Assembly (NCBI RefSeq): GCF_004295645.1
Contig: NZ_CP034752.1
Location: forward strand, 434,001-498,000
DNA length: 64,000 nt
Reading direction: 5' to 3'
Origin: Limnobaculum zhutongyuii
Lineage (GTDB): Bacteria > Pseudomonadota > Gammaproteobacteria > Enterobacterales > Enterobacteriaceae
In this document: positions 1 through 9,078 of the stretch, one piece after another
Position numbering within the stretch: position 1 is the stretch's first letter
Layout of the letters: the number at the start of each line of letters is the position of its first letter
The notes under the pieces: model-generated
What the model saw: only the letters and a program-made list of their open reading frames with translations
What the model was told of the DNA's origin: nothing
The model's database searches: none
Position numbers and translations under genes: made by a program

Positions 1-532
1 GTAATTCCCCAAGGAAAAACCAGGAGCCCGCTTCGCGGTTAATAATGAGTGAGTGCTTACCTGTCCAGCCAATTCCTGCTTTAGCCGCTAAAGGCCGTTC
101 CATAATAGGTGCGGAATCGACAAAAGGGCGGAAATGTAAATTTTCGCAATGTTGCTGAATTTTCTCTCCCAGCTTTTTTAATCGTTGGCGTAATACTTTA
201 TGATAATCGCGGCCTAACGCGTATCGGCTGATGTAACCAATATTCGGATCGGCAAGCGATTTTGCGAACGATGCATGGGGGGGAAGGTAGTTCATACGTA
301 CGCTGATAACGCGCAGCGTTCCGGGTTCCAGTTCATGAGGTCTGGCCCGCATCATGCCATAGCGAGCCATCCACGCCATATCGCCATGGTATTGTTTATC
401 AAGCCAGGCTTGCAATCGAGGTTCTTCCAGCGTCAGGTCAGTGTCGCAGATACCAACCTGTTGAAAACCTAGTGCTTGCCCCCATTGCTTGATATGTTGG
501 GCTAATAGATTGAAATCGAGAGGATGTGACAT
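1..532 (-). CDS. queG: Epoxyqueuosine reductase QueG (N-terminal part, cut by window edge)
   Basis: QueG is a cobalamin- and Fe-S-dependent enzyme that reduces epoxyqueuosine to queuosine in tRNA, the last step of queuosine synthesis. About 177 N-terminal residues are visible when the minus strand is translated from the ATG at 532. They read MSHPLDFNLLAQ at the start and contain the conserved stretch FVDSAPIMERPLAAKAG, whose Asp matches the catalytic Asp of the family. The C-terminal ferredoxin and HEAT-like parts lie outside the window. The gene is divergent from nnr, and the two start codons overlap by two bases, as expected for this enterobacterial locus. Recognition is by sequence and synteny. 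Confidence 0.93.
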   Translation of the reverse strand, partial: MSHPLDFNLLAQHIKQWGQALGFQQVGICDTDLTLEEPRLQAWLDKQYHGDMAWMARYGMMRARPHELEPGTLRVISVRMNYLPPHASFAKSLADPNIGYISRYALGRDYHKVLRQRLKKLGEKIQQHCENLHFRPFVDSAPIMERPLAAKAGIGWTGKHSLIINREAGSWFFLGEL

Positions 533-2033
533 GACAGACCATCAGCAGAAACGGAACAGCATAAGTTTACCACATTCTGTCTTCAGCGCCGACTGGGTAC
601 GTGAAAATGAAAAGTCAGGTGCCAGGCACGTTGGTGTTTCTCTCTATCAACTGATGGAACGGGCAGGTGAAGCGGCATTTCTTTTATGTCGTAAACTTTA
701 TCCCGATGCCCGGCGCTGGTTAATATTATGCGGGCACGGCAATAACGGTGGCGATGGTTATGTTATTGGGCGCTATGCCAGACAATATGGTATTGAGGTG
801 GCTTTGGTTGGCTGTGGCGATATGCACACATTGCCGCCGGAAGCGCGTCAGGCGAGGGATAACTGGAGCAATAATTATGGTTCTGTATTGCCAGAGAATG
901 CGGCATGGCCAGAGAATTACGATCTAATTATCGATGGTTTATTAGGTACCGGAATTCAGTCTGAACCGTGGGAGCCTTACTCCACTTTAATTCATCGAGC
1001 CAATCAGTATCCTGCTCCTATTGTTGCGCTGGATGTTCCTTCCGGTTTGAATGCTAATACCGGCTCGGCAAATGGGGCAGTTATTCAGGCCAGTCAAACA
1101 TTAACTTTTGTTGCACTAAAATCAGGATTGCTAACCGGACAAGCCAGAAACGTTACCGGAGCGCTGTATTATGATGCTTTAGGATTATCTGACTGGATCA
1201 GGGAACAAAAGGCCCCGATTCAACGTCTTACCGTTACCGATCTTCAACGGTGGATTAAGCCCCGTAGTCCCTGTTCCCATAAAGGCGACCATGGCAAGCT
1301 GTTGGTGATTGGCGGAGAGATTGGAACCGGTGGTGCTATACGAATGGCGGCAGAAGCTGGGTTACGTACCGGTTCAGGATTGGTGAGAGTATTGACCCGT
1401 GCGGAGCATATTGCGCCTGTTTTAGCCGCTCGCCCTGAGTTGATGGTTCAGGAACTGACGGAAGAGAGTCTGGATGCCGGTATCGCCTGGGCTGATGTCA
1501 TCGCGATAGGACCGGGATTAGGTACCTCTGAATGGGCTAAAGCAGCCATAAAGCAGGTGAGTGCCAGTGAAAAGATAATGCTTTGGGATGCTGATGCGCT
1601 TAACTTGCTGGCAATCAGTCCCGATAAACGGCAAAATCGCATCATTACGCCCCATCCAGGGGAAGCCGCCCGGCTTTTGCAGTGTAATATTCAACAGATT
1701 GAAAGCGACCGCTTACTTTCAGCTCAGAAGCTGGCTGAACGTTATGGTGGTGTAGTAGTACTGAAAGGTGCGGGAACGGTTATTGCTGACGAAAACCTTC
1801 ATCTGGCCGTTGCCGACGTAGGTAATGCGGGTATGGCATCTGGCGGCATGGGTGACGTGTTATCAGGTATCATTGCCAGCCTGTCCGGACAGGGTCTTTC
1901 TCCGTTTGATGCTGCCTGTGCTGGCTGTGTTATTCACGGCGGTGCAGCAGATATTGTCGCATGGCGACAGGGGGAAAGAGGTATGATAGCAACGGATTTA
2001 CTGCGGGAAATTCCAAAGCTGGTGAACCCTTGA
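531..2033 (+). CDS. nnr: Bifunctional NAD(P)HX epimerase / ADP-dependent dehydratase Nnr
   Basis: Nnr repairs hydrated NADH and NADPH. The N-terminal YjeF domain (about residues 10-220) epimerises NAD(P)HX, and the C-terminal ribokinase-like domain (about 230-500) dehydrates it using ADP. Visible motifs are CGHGNNGGDGYV in the epimerase half, and SHKGDHGKLLVIGG, DADALN, TPHPGEAARLL and GNAGMASGGMGDVLSG in the dehydratase half. The ATG at 531 gives 500 residues beginning MTDHQQKRNS, which matches the E. coli start; the reading frame is open further upstream to 489, but that would overlap queG extensively. It begins a cluster with tsaE, amiB, mutL, miaA and hfq. Confidence 0.96.
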   Translation: MTDHQQKRNSISLPHSVFSADWVRENEKSGARHVGVSLYQLMERAGEAAFLLCRKLYPDARRWLILCGHGNNGGDGYVIGRYARQYGIEVALVGCGDMHTLPPEARQARDNWSNNYGSVLPENAAWPENYDLIIDGLLGTGIQSEPWEPYSTLIHRANQYPAPIVALDVPSGLNANTGSANGAVIQASQTLTFVALKSGLLTGQARNVTGALYYDALGLSDWIREQKAPIQRLTVTDLQRWIKPRSPCSHKGDHGKLLVIGGEIGTGGAIRMAAEAGLRTGSGLVRVLTRAEHIAPVLAARPELMVQELTEESLDAGIAWADVIAIGPGLGTSEWAKAAIKQVSASEKIMLWDADALNLLAISPDKRQNRIITPHPGEAARLLQCNIQQIESDRLLSAQKLAERYGGVVVLKGAGTVIADENLHLAVADVGNAGMASGGMGDVLSGIIASLSGQGLSPFDAACAGCVIHGGAADIVAWRQGERGMIATDLLREIPKLVNP

Positions 2034-2058
2034 TTAATTGAATGATATTCAGGAATAC

Positions 2059-2547
2059 ATGAAAGAATTGGTTTTAACATTAGCCGACGAAGCAGCTACG
2101 GTTGCTTTAGGTGCCGCACTGGCGGGTGCCTGTGATAAATCAGGTGTGATTTTTTTACAGGGCGATCTTGGTGCAGGAAAAACTACCTTTAGCCGTGGTT
2201 TCCTACAGGCTTTAGGCCATCAGGGGAACGTAAAAAGTCCTACTTATACATTGGTAGAGCCTTATGACTTAGGCAATTTCAATGTTTATCACTTTGATTT
2301 ATATCGCCTGGCCGATCCGGAAGAACTTGAGTTTATGGGGATCCGCGACTACTTCCAATCAGACAGTCTGTGTCTGGTTGAATGGCCACAACGAGGGAGC
2401 GGTATGTTTCCTCAGCCAGATCTGGAGTTACACTTCAGTTATCATGATGACGGTCGACAGGTGGTATTGTCAGCGGGGACCGCACAAGGTGAGCTGATGC
2501 TGGCGCGTCTTAATGATATTCACCAGTCTGGTTTACAGGGAAAGTAG
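2059..2547 (+). CDS. tsaE: tRNA threonylcarbamoyladenosine biosynthesis ATPase TsaE
   Basis: TsaE is the small P-loop ATPase that works with TsaB, TsaC and TsaD to make t6A37 in ANN-decoding tRNAs. The Walker A motif GDLGAGKTT is present, followed by FSRGFLQALGH, SPTYTLVEPY and VYHFDLYRL, all family hallmarks. The chosen ATG at 2059 gives MKELVLTLADEAAT, which aligns with the E. coli N-terminus and has AGGA just upstream. A TTG at 2038, five bases after the nnr stop, would add seven residues. The gene is 162 codons, close to the usual length, and its stop lies 4 bases before amiB. Confidence 0.94.
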   Translation: MKELVLTLADEAATVALGAALAGACDKSGVIFLQGDLGAGKTTFSRGFLQALGHQGNVKSPTYTLVEPYDLGNFNVYHFDLYRLADPEELEFMGIRDYFQSDSLCLVEWPQRGSGMFPQPDLELHFSYHDDGRQVVLSAGTAQGELMLARLNDIHQSGLQGK

Positions 2548-2551
2548 CATA

Positions 2552-4312
2552 ATGAAAAAAATCTGGATTGAATTACTCACTCTGGTGTGGTTGGTGATCG
2601 CCTGGCCTGCCGGAGCAGCCTCTTTAATTGACGTACAGGTGAATAACAGTGCTTCGCAGGCCAAAGTGACGCTGGCGTTTGATAGCCAGCCAATATATGC
2701 CTATTCCAGCCAGAAAAACCCGGCCCGAGTGTTGATCGATGTGCGTCAAAGTGGGCGTGCCGTTCAGGGATTACCGCTGAAGTTTAGCGGTCAAAATATT
2801 GTGAATCGCATTAGCTCTGGTACCCCAAAAGACAACAACAGTATTCAGCTGGTTTTTGAACTCAAACAGAATGCCACGGTAAAAGCCAGTTCCAGTAAGC
2901 AGGGTGCTCAATATTGGGTGGTGTTTACTATTCAGGCTGAAAAACAGGCGGTACCAAAAACAGCGGCGACCAATACCAGCAATAAGGCTACTCCTGCTAA
3001 AACGTCTACCACTAAAACTAACCAGTCTAAAACTTCAACCGCTACTACCGGGCGTAATCCTTTCTCTGGTGATGCCATGGCACCACAAGATGATGTGATT
3101 GTTAAAACCGAGAGTCGTCCTGCCCGGGTTAGAAATAGTAGTGGTGAAAAGATTGTGATTGCTATCGATGCCGGCCACGGTGGAAAAGATTCCGGAGCGG
3201 TTGGTTTAAATGGGCTGCAGGAAAAGACGGTTACGCTTTCCGTTGCCCGTAAGCTAAAGGCGCTGTTGGATAACGATCCTGACTACAAAGCGGTATTAAC
3301 CCGCGATGGTGACTACTTTATTTCTGTTATGGGGCGTTCCGACGTAGCTCGTAATAAAAATGCCCATCTGCTGGTTTCTATTCATGCGGATGCGGCACCT
3401 AACCGCAATGCGACAGGTGCTTCCGTTTGGGTGTTATCTAATCGCCGGGCTAATACAGAACTGGGGCGCTGGCTGGAACAGCATGAAAAGCAATCTGAGT
3501 TACTGGGTGGCGCAGGAGATGTATTGGCAAACAGCGAAGATAACCCCTATTTAAGTCAGGCAGTGCTGGATTTACAATTTGGTCATTCGCAACGCGTGGG
3601 CTATGACGTGGCGGTGAAAGTCTTGACTGAAATGAGACGTATTGGTTCATTGCATAAACGCAGTCCGGAACACGCCAGTTTAGGCGTATTGCGCTCGCCA
3701 GATATTCCTTCTTTGCTGGTAGAAACAGGATTTATTTCGAATACCGGTGAAGAGCGTTTATTAGGTAGTGCAGATTTCCAGAATAAACTGGCACAGGCTA
3801 TCTATAAAGGTATTCGCAGTTATTTTCAGGCCCATCCACTAGATTCAGCAACTCCGGTGAAAAAGACCAGTGCTATCCAGAAAGGTAAAGCACCAACTGA
3901 GCAAACCAAAGCACTGGCAAGCAATAAAAATAAGGAAAATAGCGGTAAAACATCAGTTCATGTGGTGAAACGCGGTGAAACCTTATCACAAATTGCAGTA
4001 AGCTATGGTTCAACCACCAAAATGCTGACAGAACTCAATTCATTGAAAAAAGCGGGAGTTTGGGTTGGTCAGCGCTTGAAAGTACCGGCAACGGCCCCCA
4101 TAACTAATCAGGTAGCGGCTTCTGTAGGTAAAAAAGAGACTAAATCTGTTAAAAAGACAACTGATATCCGCAAGCATAAGGTGGTTCAGGGTGATACTCT
4201 GTCAGGTATCAGTAGTCAATACGGCGTTAGCATCGCAGATTTAAAGCAGCATAATAAAATGACGTCAGATGAAGTTCGTTTAGGGCAGGTTCTGACTATA
4301 TCAAGTTCATAA
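2552..4312 (+). CDS. amiB: N-acetylmuramoyl-L-alanine amidase AmiB with two LysM repeats
   Basis: AmiB is a periplasmic zinc amidase that splits septal peptidoglycan during daughter-cell separation and is activated by EnvC in E. coli. The 586-residue product has a signal peptide (MKKIWIELLTLVWLV... cut after AGAA), an AMIN domain (about 25-125), a Thr/Lys-rich linker, an Amidase_3 domain (about 190-410) and two LysM repeats (about 465-510 and 540-585). Zinc-ligand and catalytic motifs are AGHGGKD, GLQEKTV, SIHADA and LVETGF. E. coli AmiB is about 445 residues and lacks LysM, so this is the longer form seen in many other gammaproteobacteria. The ATG at 2552 fits the signal peptide better than the upstream ATG at 2513 inside tsaE. 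Confidence 0.95.
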   Translation: MKKIWIELLTLVWLVIAWPAGAASLIDVQVNNSASQAKVTLAFDSQPIYAYSSQKNPARVLIDVRQSGRAVQGLPLKFSGQNIVNRISSGTPKDNNSIQLVFELKQNATVKASSSKQGAQYWVVFTIQAEKQAVPKTAATNTSNKATPAKTSTTKTNQSKTSTATTGRNPFSGDAMAPQDDVIVKTESRPARVRNSSGEKIVIAIDAGHGGKDSGAVGLNGLQEKTVTLSVARKLKALLDNDPDYKAVLTRDGDYFISVMGRSDVARNKNAHLLVSIHADAAPNRNATGASVWVLSNRRANTELGRWLEQHEKQSELLGGAGDVLANSEDNPYLSQAVLDLQFGHSQRVGYDVAVKVLTEMRRIGSLHKRSPEHASLGVLRSPDIPSLLVETGFISNTGEERLLGSADFQNKLAQAIYKGIRSYFQAHPLDSATPVKKTSAIQKGKAPTEQTKALASNKNKENSGKTSVHVVKRGETLSQIAVSYGSTTKMLTELNSLKKAGVWVGQRLKVPATAPITNQVAASVGKKETKSVKKTTDIRKHKVVQGDTLSGISSQYGVSIADLKQHNKMTSDEVRLGQVLTISSS

Positions 4313-4339
4313 ATATCGGGTTTATTATCAGGAGTTGTC

Positions 4340-6331
4340 ATGCCGATTCAGGTTTTGCCACCACAGTTAGCAAACCAAATTGCCGCTGGAGAAGTTGTTG
4401 AGCGGCCGGCATCCGTGGTGAAAGAGCTGGTTGAAAACAGCCTGGATGCCGGAGCAACTCGCATTGATATCGATATTGAGAAAGGCGGCGCTAAACTTAT
4501 CCGCATCCGAGATAACGGCTGTGGAATTAACAAAGATGAACTCGCTTTGGCACTGGCTCGCCATGCAACCAGTAAAATTGCCACTCTTGACGATCTGGAA
4601 GCGATTATCAGCCTCGGATTTCGTGGTGAAGCGCTAGCCAGTATCAGCTCCGTTTCTCGTTTAACCCTGACTTCCCGCACCGCAGAACAAAATGAAGCCT
4701 GGCAAGCTTATGCGGAAGGCAGGGATATGGACGTCACGCTTAAGCCAGCCGCTCACCCTGTCGGAACGACGCTGGAAGTCCTGGATCTGTTTTATAACAC
4801 TCCCGCACGCCGCAAATTCTTACGTACTGAAAAAACAGAATTCACCCATATTGATGAAGTGATTCGTCGTATTGCACTGGCACGTTTTGATGTCAGTATT
4901 AACCTGCAGCACAATGGCAAAATGATCCGTCAGTATCGGGCAATAAAAGAGAATGAGCCTCGTGAGCGTAGGTTAGGTAGTATTTGCGGTACTCAGTTTT
5001 TACAACATGCACTGGCTATCTCATGGCAACACGGCGATCTGAAAATCGATGGGTGGGTTGTCGATCCCGTTGGTGCTCGTACACTGACCGATATGCAATA
5101 TTGTTATGTTAATGGCCGCATGATGCGCGATCGTTTATTAAATCATGCGATACGTCAGGCATATCAGACCCAACTGGCTGAAGATCAGTCCCCGGCTTAT
5201 GTTTTATATCTGGAGATTGACCCACATCAGGTGGATGTCAATGTGCATCCGGCTAAACATGAGGTCAGGTTCCATCAATCCCGACTGGTGCATGATTTTA
5301 TCTATCAGGCAGTGGTTACGGTTTTGCAACAGTCCGGTGCTCCGGCCTTGCCACTGAGCGATAATTCAGCCGACGACGTTAACTGGCAGCCCGAAAATCG
5401 CGCCTCTGCCGGGGAGAATCGTTTTAATCGTCCGGCAGACAGCAATAATTCGCCAAATGAAGCCAGGCGTTCAGCGGGAGATAAGTCTTCTTCAGGGCAG
5501 GGTAGCGGTAATAGTCCCGCACCTTATACCCCGGGAGCTACACGCTCACCGACATTGGTAGCCCGTGAAAACGAGCTTTATCGCCGTCTGTTGCAAACCG
5601 ATGCTAATTCGGATGATAACTTATCAGACACTTCATCTGACTCGGCTAAACCATCATTGTTTCCAGAAAAAAGTGCGCCATTGCCGGATGTGGCAACCAC
5701 GCTGAAAATGCCGCAGTTTACTTCCCGCTCACAGCCAACATCGCCAATTCCCGCCTCAATGCTGGATAAAGGCGCGGCTCATAGTTTTGGGCGCGTGCTG
5801 TCAGTATGGCAGCCTTGCCATGCCATTGTAGAACGGGGCACGGTACTGGCTTTATTATCGCTGCCGATAGCGGAACATTATTTACGTCAGACTCAACTGC
5901 TACTGTCGTCGGAACCGCTTAAACCGCAACCTTTATTGATTCCACTGGCATTAACACTGGGTGATAAAGAGAAGCTGGGGATGACTAATCACAAAGCGCT
6001 ACTGAATCATTTTGGTATCGATCTTTCGATTGAACGTAACCGCCTTCAGGTTCACGGAGTGCCTCTGCCTCTGCGCCAACAGAATTTACAGCAGTTACTG
6101 CCTGCGCTGTTACGTTACTTGGGGGAAAATGAGGCGGTAGATAAGCAAATGTTAACTCACTGGCTGGCGAGTAAACTTACCAGTGAGAATACCCAGTGGA
6201 CTCAGGCCCATGCCATACAGCTATTGGCAGATCTGGAGCGTTTATGCCCTGAGCTGATAGCAAATCCTCCGGCCAATATGCTACAGCCAATTAACCTGCA
6301 GCTCGCCCTGGAGGCTTTACAGGGTGAATAG
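4340..6331 (+). CDS. mutL: DNA mismatch repair protein MutL
   Basis: MutL is the ATP-driven matchmaker between MutS, MutH and UvrD in methyl-directed mismatch repair. The N-terminal GHKL ATPase is clear: VKELVENSLDAGAT (motif I), IRDNGCGI (motif II) and GFRGEALASI (motif III) within the first 105 residues. The transducer domain ends near residue 335 and a polar, low-complexity linker (about 340-470) leads to the C-terminal dimerisation domain. No DQHAxxER endonuclease motif is seen, as in other MutH-dependent enterobacteria. It is 663 residues with ATG preceded by CAGGAG. Its stop overlaps the start of miaA by 8 bases, suggesting coupling. Confidence 0.97.
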   Translation: MPIQVLPPQLANQIAAGEVVERPASVVKELVENSLDAGATRIDIDIEKGGAKLIRIRDNGCGINKDELALALARHATSKIATLDDLEAIISLGFRGEALASISSVSRLTLTSRTAEQNEAWQAYAEGRDMDVTLKPAAHPVGTTLEVLDLFYNTPARRKFLRTEKTEFTHIDEVIRRIALARFDVSINLQHNGKMIRQYRAIKENEPRERRLGSICGTQFLQHALAISWQHGDLKIDGWVVDPVGARTLTDMQYCYVNGRMMRDRLLNHAIRQAYQTQLAEDQSPAYVLYLEIDPHQVDVNVHPAKHEVRFHQSRLVHDFIYQAVVTVLQQSGAPALPLSDNSADDVNWQPENRASAGENRFNRPADSNNSPNEARRSAGDKSSSGQGSGNSPAPYTPGATRSPTLVARENELYRRLLQTDANSDDNLSDTSSDSAKPSLFPEKSAPLPDVATTLKMPQFTSRSQPTSPIPASMLDKGAAHSFGRVLSVWQPCHAIVERGTVLALLSLPIAEHYLRQTQLLLSSEPLKPQPLLIPLALTLGDKEKLGMTNHKALLNHFGIDLSIERNRLQVHGVPLPLRQQNLQQLLPALLRYLGENEAVDKQMLTHWLASKLTSENTQWTQAHAIQLLADLERLCPELIANPPANMLQPINLQLALEALQGE

Positions 6332-7262
6332 CGATATGAATACATTACCTACTGCTATCTTTCTTATGGGGCCAACGGCTTCAGGAAAAACAGCTTTAGC
6401 GGCAGAGCTTTACAAACATTTACCTGTTGAAGTAGTGAGTGTTGACTCCGCTTTGATATATCGTGGTATGGATATTGGTACTGCCAAACCAACCCGGCAA
6501 GAACTGGATGAGACGCCACACCGACTGATTGATATTCGCGATCCATCAGAAGCGTATTCCGCCGCAGATTTTCGTGCCGATGCGTTAACCGAGATGGCCG
6601 ATATTGTTAATCGTGGGCGTATTCCTCTGTTGGTGGGTGGAACCATGCTGTACTTTAAGGCACTGCTGGAAGGATTATCGCCTTTGCCTTCAGCAGATCC
6701 TGAAGTACGTGAACGAATAGAAAGTGAAGCAATGCAGCTGGGGTGGGCGGTTTTACACCAACGCTTACAACAGATTGATCCGATAGCGGCAGCCAGAATT
6801 CATCAAAATGACCCGCAACGATTAAGCAGAGCACTGGAAGTTTTTTACATTTCAGGTAAAACTTTAACAGAGTTGACACAAATTGCTGGTGAAACGTTAC
6901 CATATCGTGTACACCAATTTGCTATAGCGCCATCTTCCCGAGAATTGTTACATCAGAGAATTGAAGCACGTTTTCAGCAGATGATTACAGCGGGTTTTGA
7001 AGGTGAAGTTCGACAATTGATGGCTCGTGGCGACTTACATACTGACCTTCCCTCCATGCGCTGCGTGGGTTACAGGCAGATGTGGATGTACCTGAATGGA
7101 GAGATAGACCACGATGAGATGGTTTATCGGGGAATTTGTGCAACGCGGCAACTTTCTAAACGGCAAATGACATGGTTGCGCGGTTGGGAAAACGTCGATT
7201 GGTTAGATAGTGAACAACTGAAAAATGCCATGGAAAGAGTTACACGTGCTATTAGTGTATAG
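6324..7262 (+). CDS. miaA: tRNA dimethylallyltransferase MiaA
   Basis: MiaA transfers the dimethylallyl group from DMAPP to A37 of tRNAs that read UNN codons, the first step to ms2i6A. The P-loop GPTASGKT (about residues 16-23) is followed by VSVDSALIYRGMDIGTAKP, LLVGGTMLYFKALLEG and the C-terminal CVGYRQMW motif. The GTG at 6324 gives 312 residues, matching the family N-terminal length; an ATG at 6336 would give 308. The start lies inside the end of mutL. Downstream lies a 154-bp gap before hfq, and in E. coli hfq promoters lie within and after miaA. Confidence 0.96.
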   Translation: MNSDMNTLPTAIFLMGPTASGKTALAAELYKHLPVEVVSVDSALIYRGMDIGTAKPTRQELDETPHRLIDIRDPSEAYSAADFRADALTEMADIVNRGRIPLLVGGTMLYFKALLEGLSPLPSADPEVRERIESEAMQLGWAVLHQRLQQIDPIAAARIHQNDPQRLSRALEVFYISGKTLTELTQIAGETLPYRVHQFAIAPSSRELLHQRIEARFQQMITAGFEGEVRQLMARGDLHTDLPSMRCVGYRQMWMYLNGEIDHDEMVYRGICATRQLSKRQMTWLRGWENVDWLDSEQLKNAMERVTRAISV

Positions 7263-7416
7263 GCTTATGATTGTGTACAATTAATAGGTTATATACTTTA
7301 ATGTACTCAATGGCTTTGTTTTGTACGAAATGTATCATTTTTACGCAGTTTATTTTAGGGCCTCTGGCTCTTGGTAACAAACAACAAATATATACAAAGA
7401 GATAAGGAAAAGAAAA

Positions 7417-7707
7417 ATGGCTAAGGGGCAATCTTTACAAGACCCGTTTTTAAACGCACTGCGGCGTGAACGTGTTCCAGTTTCTATTTATCTGGTAAAC
7501 GGTATTAAGTTACAAGGCCAAATCGAATCTTTCGATCAATTCGTTATCCTGTTGAAAAATACGGTTAGCCAAATGGTTTATAAGCACGCTATCTCTACGG
7601 TAGTTCCTTCTCGTCCAGTTTCGCATCATAGCAATGCGCCAACTGGAAGCGTGGGTAATTACCAGGGTGGTATGCAGTCACAACAGGAAGATGATGTATC
7701 TGAATAA
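7417..7707 (+). CDS. hfq: RNA chaperone Hfq
   Basis: Hfq is the hexameric Sm-like chaperone that pairs small RNAs with mRNA targets. The N-terminus MAKGQSLQDPFLNALRRERV and the Sm1 stretch YLVNGIKLQGQIESFDQFV are near identical to the enterobacterial protein, and the Sm2 motif YKHA is at about residues 55-58. At 96 residues it is slightly shorter than E. coli Hfq (102), the difference lying in the disordered C-terminal tail. A strong AAGGAAAAG precedes the ATG. A weak promoter-like pair (TTGTGT ... TATACT near 7270-7297) occurs in the miaA-hfq gap. Confidence 0.98.
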   Translation: MAKGQSLQDPFLNALRRERVPVSIYLVNGIKLQGQIESFDQFVILLKNTVSQMVYKHAISTVVPSRPVSHHSNAPTGSVGNYQGGMQSQQEDDVSE

Positions 7708-7736
7708 GTTACTCAGTTATTTCTATTTGAGGAGTC

Positions 7737-9026
7737 ATGCACTTGTTTGACCGATATGATGCTGGTGAGCAGGCGGTACTGGTGCATGTTTATTTCTCCC
7801 AGGAAAAAGATACGGAAGATCTCAGTGAGTTTGAATCTCTGGTTTCTTCTGCGGGAGTGGAGGCGTTGCAGGTCGTTACTGGCAGCCGTAAAGCCCCACA
7901 TGCCAAATACTTTGTAGGCGAAGGTAAAGCTCAGGAAATTGCTGATGCGGTACAGGCTACAGGTGCTTCGGTAGTGTTGTTTAACCACTCCCTCTCGCCC
8001 GCTCAGGAACGTAACCTTGAGCGGCTTTGTGAGTGTCGGGTAATTGACCGTACCGGGTTGATTCTCGATATTTTTGCCCAACGCGCAAGAACTCACGAAG
8101 GTAAGTTGCAGGTTGAGTTGGCTCAGTTGCGCCATCTGGCAACCCGCTTAGTTCGTGGCTGGACTCACCTTGAACGTCAAAAAGGTGGGATAGGTTTACG
8201 CGGTCCGGGGGAAACGCAGTTAGAAACTGACCGTCGTTTGCTTCGGGACCGAATACGCCAGATCCTTGCCCGACTTGAAAAAGTTGAAAAGCAGCGTGAG
8301 CAAGGAAGGCGGGCTCGCATGCGAGCCGATATTCCAACCGTATCGCTGGTGGGCTATACCAACGCAGGGAAATCTACCCTTTTCAATCGTATTACGACTG
8401 CCGGTGTTTATGCAGCCGATCAGCTATTTGCGACACTGGATCCAACCTTACGCCGTATTGAGGTGGAAGATGTGGGTGCAACTGTTCTGGCTGATACCGT
8501 TGGTTTTATTCGCCATTTACCCCACGATTTAGTGGCCGCGTTTAAAGCAACTTTGCAGGAAACACGTCAGGCGTCTTTATTGTTGCATGTGATTGATGCG
8601 GCAGATGGTCGGGTCGATGAGAATATTGAAGCGGTCAATGAAGTTTTAACTGAAATTGAAGCCCATGAAATACCAGTTCTGCTGGTAATGAATAAGATTG
8701 ATATGCTGGAGGATTTTGCTCCGCGTATTGATAGAGATGAAAGCAATTTACCCGTCAGGGTTTGGCTTTCAGCCGAGTCTGGTGATGGTATTGAATTATT
8801 GTTCCGTGCATTGACGGAACGTCTTTCCGGTGAGATTGCGCAATACGAACTGAAATTGCCTGTAGAACAGGGTCGGTTACGCAGTCGTTTTTATCAGCTT
8901 CAGGCCATTATTAAAGAGTGGATTGAAGAGGATGGAAGCATCGGTTTGGTTATTAGGATGCCAATCGTTGACTGGCGTCGCCTCTGTAAACAAGAGCAGG
9001 CTCTGGAAAACTTCATTGTTGAATGA
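7737..9026 (+). CDS. hflX: Ribosome-associated GTPase HflX
   Basis: HflX is a GTPase that binds the 50S subunit and splits stalled 70S ribosomes, for example after heat shock. The N-terminal HflX-specific domain carries GSRKAPHAKYFVGEGKA and the glycine-rich GGIGLRGPGETQLETDRR segment. The G domain has G1 GYTNAGKST, G3 DTVGF and G4 NKID. The product is 429 residues, the usual size. ATG at 7737 follows GGAG; E. coli starts at the equivalent of MFDRYDAGEQ, so a TTG two codons downstream could also serve. The gene sits 29 bp after hfq, in the same order as E. coli. Confidence 0.96.
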   Translation: MHLFDRYDAGEQAVLVHVYFSQEKDTEDLSEFESLVSSAGVEALQVVTGSRKAPHAKYFVGEGKAQEIADAVQATGASVVLFNHSLSPAQERNLERLCECRVIDRTGLILDIFAQRARTHEGKLQVELAQLRHLATRLVRGWTHLERQKGGIGLRGPGETQLETDRRLLRDRIRQILARLEKVEKQREQGRRARMRADIPTVSLVGYTNAGKSTLFNRITTAGVYAADQLFATLDPTLRRIEVEDVGATVLADTVGFIRHLPHDLVAAFKATLQETRQASLLLHVIDAADGRVDENIEAVNEVLTEIEAHEIPVLLVMNKIDMLEDFAPRIDRDESNLPVRVWLSAESGDGIELLFRALTERLSGEIAQYELKLPVEQGRLRSRFYQLQAIIKEWIEEDGSIGLVIRMPIVDWRRLCKQEQALENFIVE

Positions 9027-9078
9027 GACCTGTTAGATTGTGCCCGATAAAACGATCGTAAATGAGTGGAGCAAAAAC

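Noticed and set aside
4348..4680. 110-codon minus-strand ORF
   Set aside because: It is antisense to the highly conserved ATPase part of mutL.
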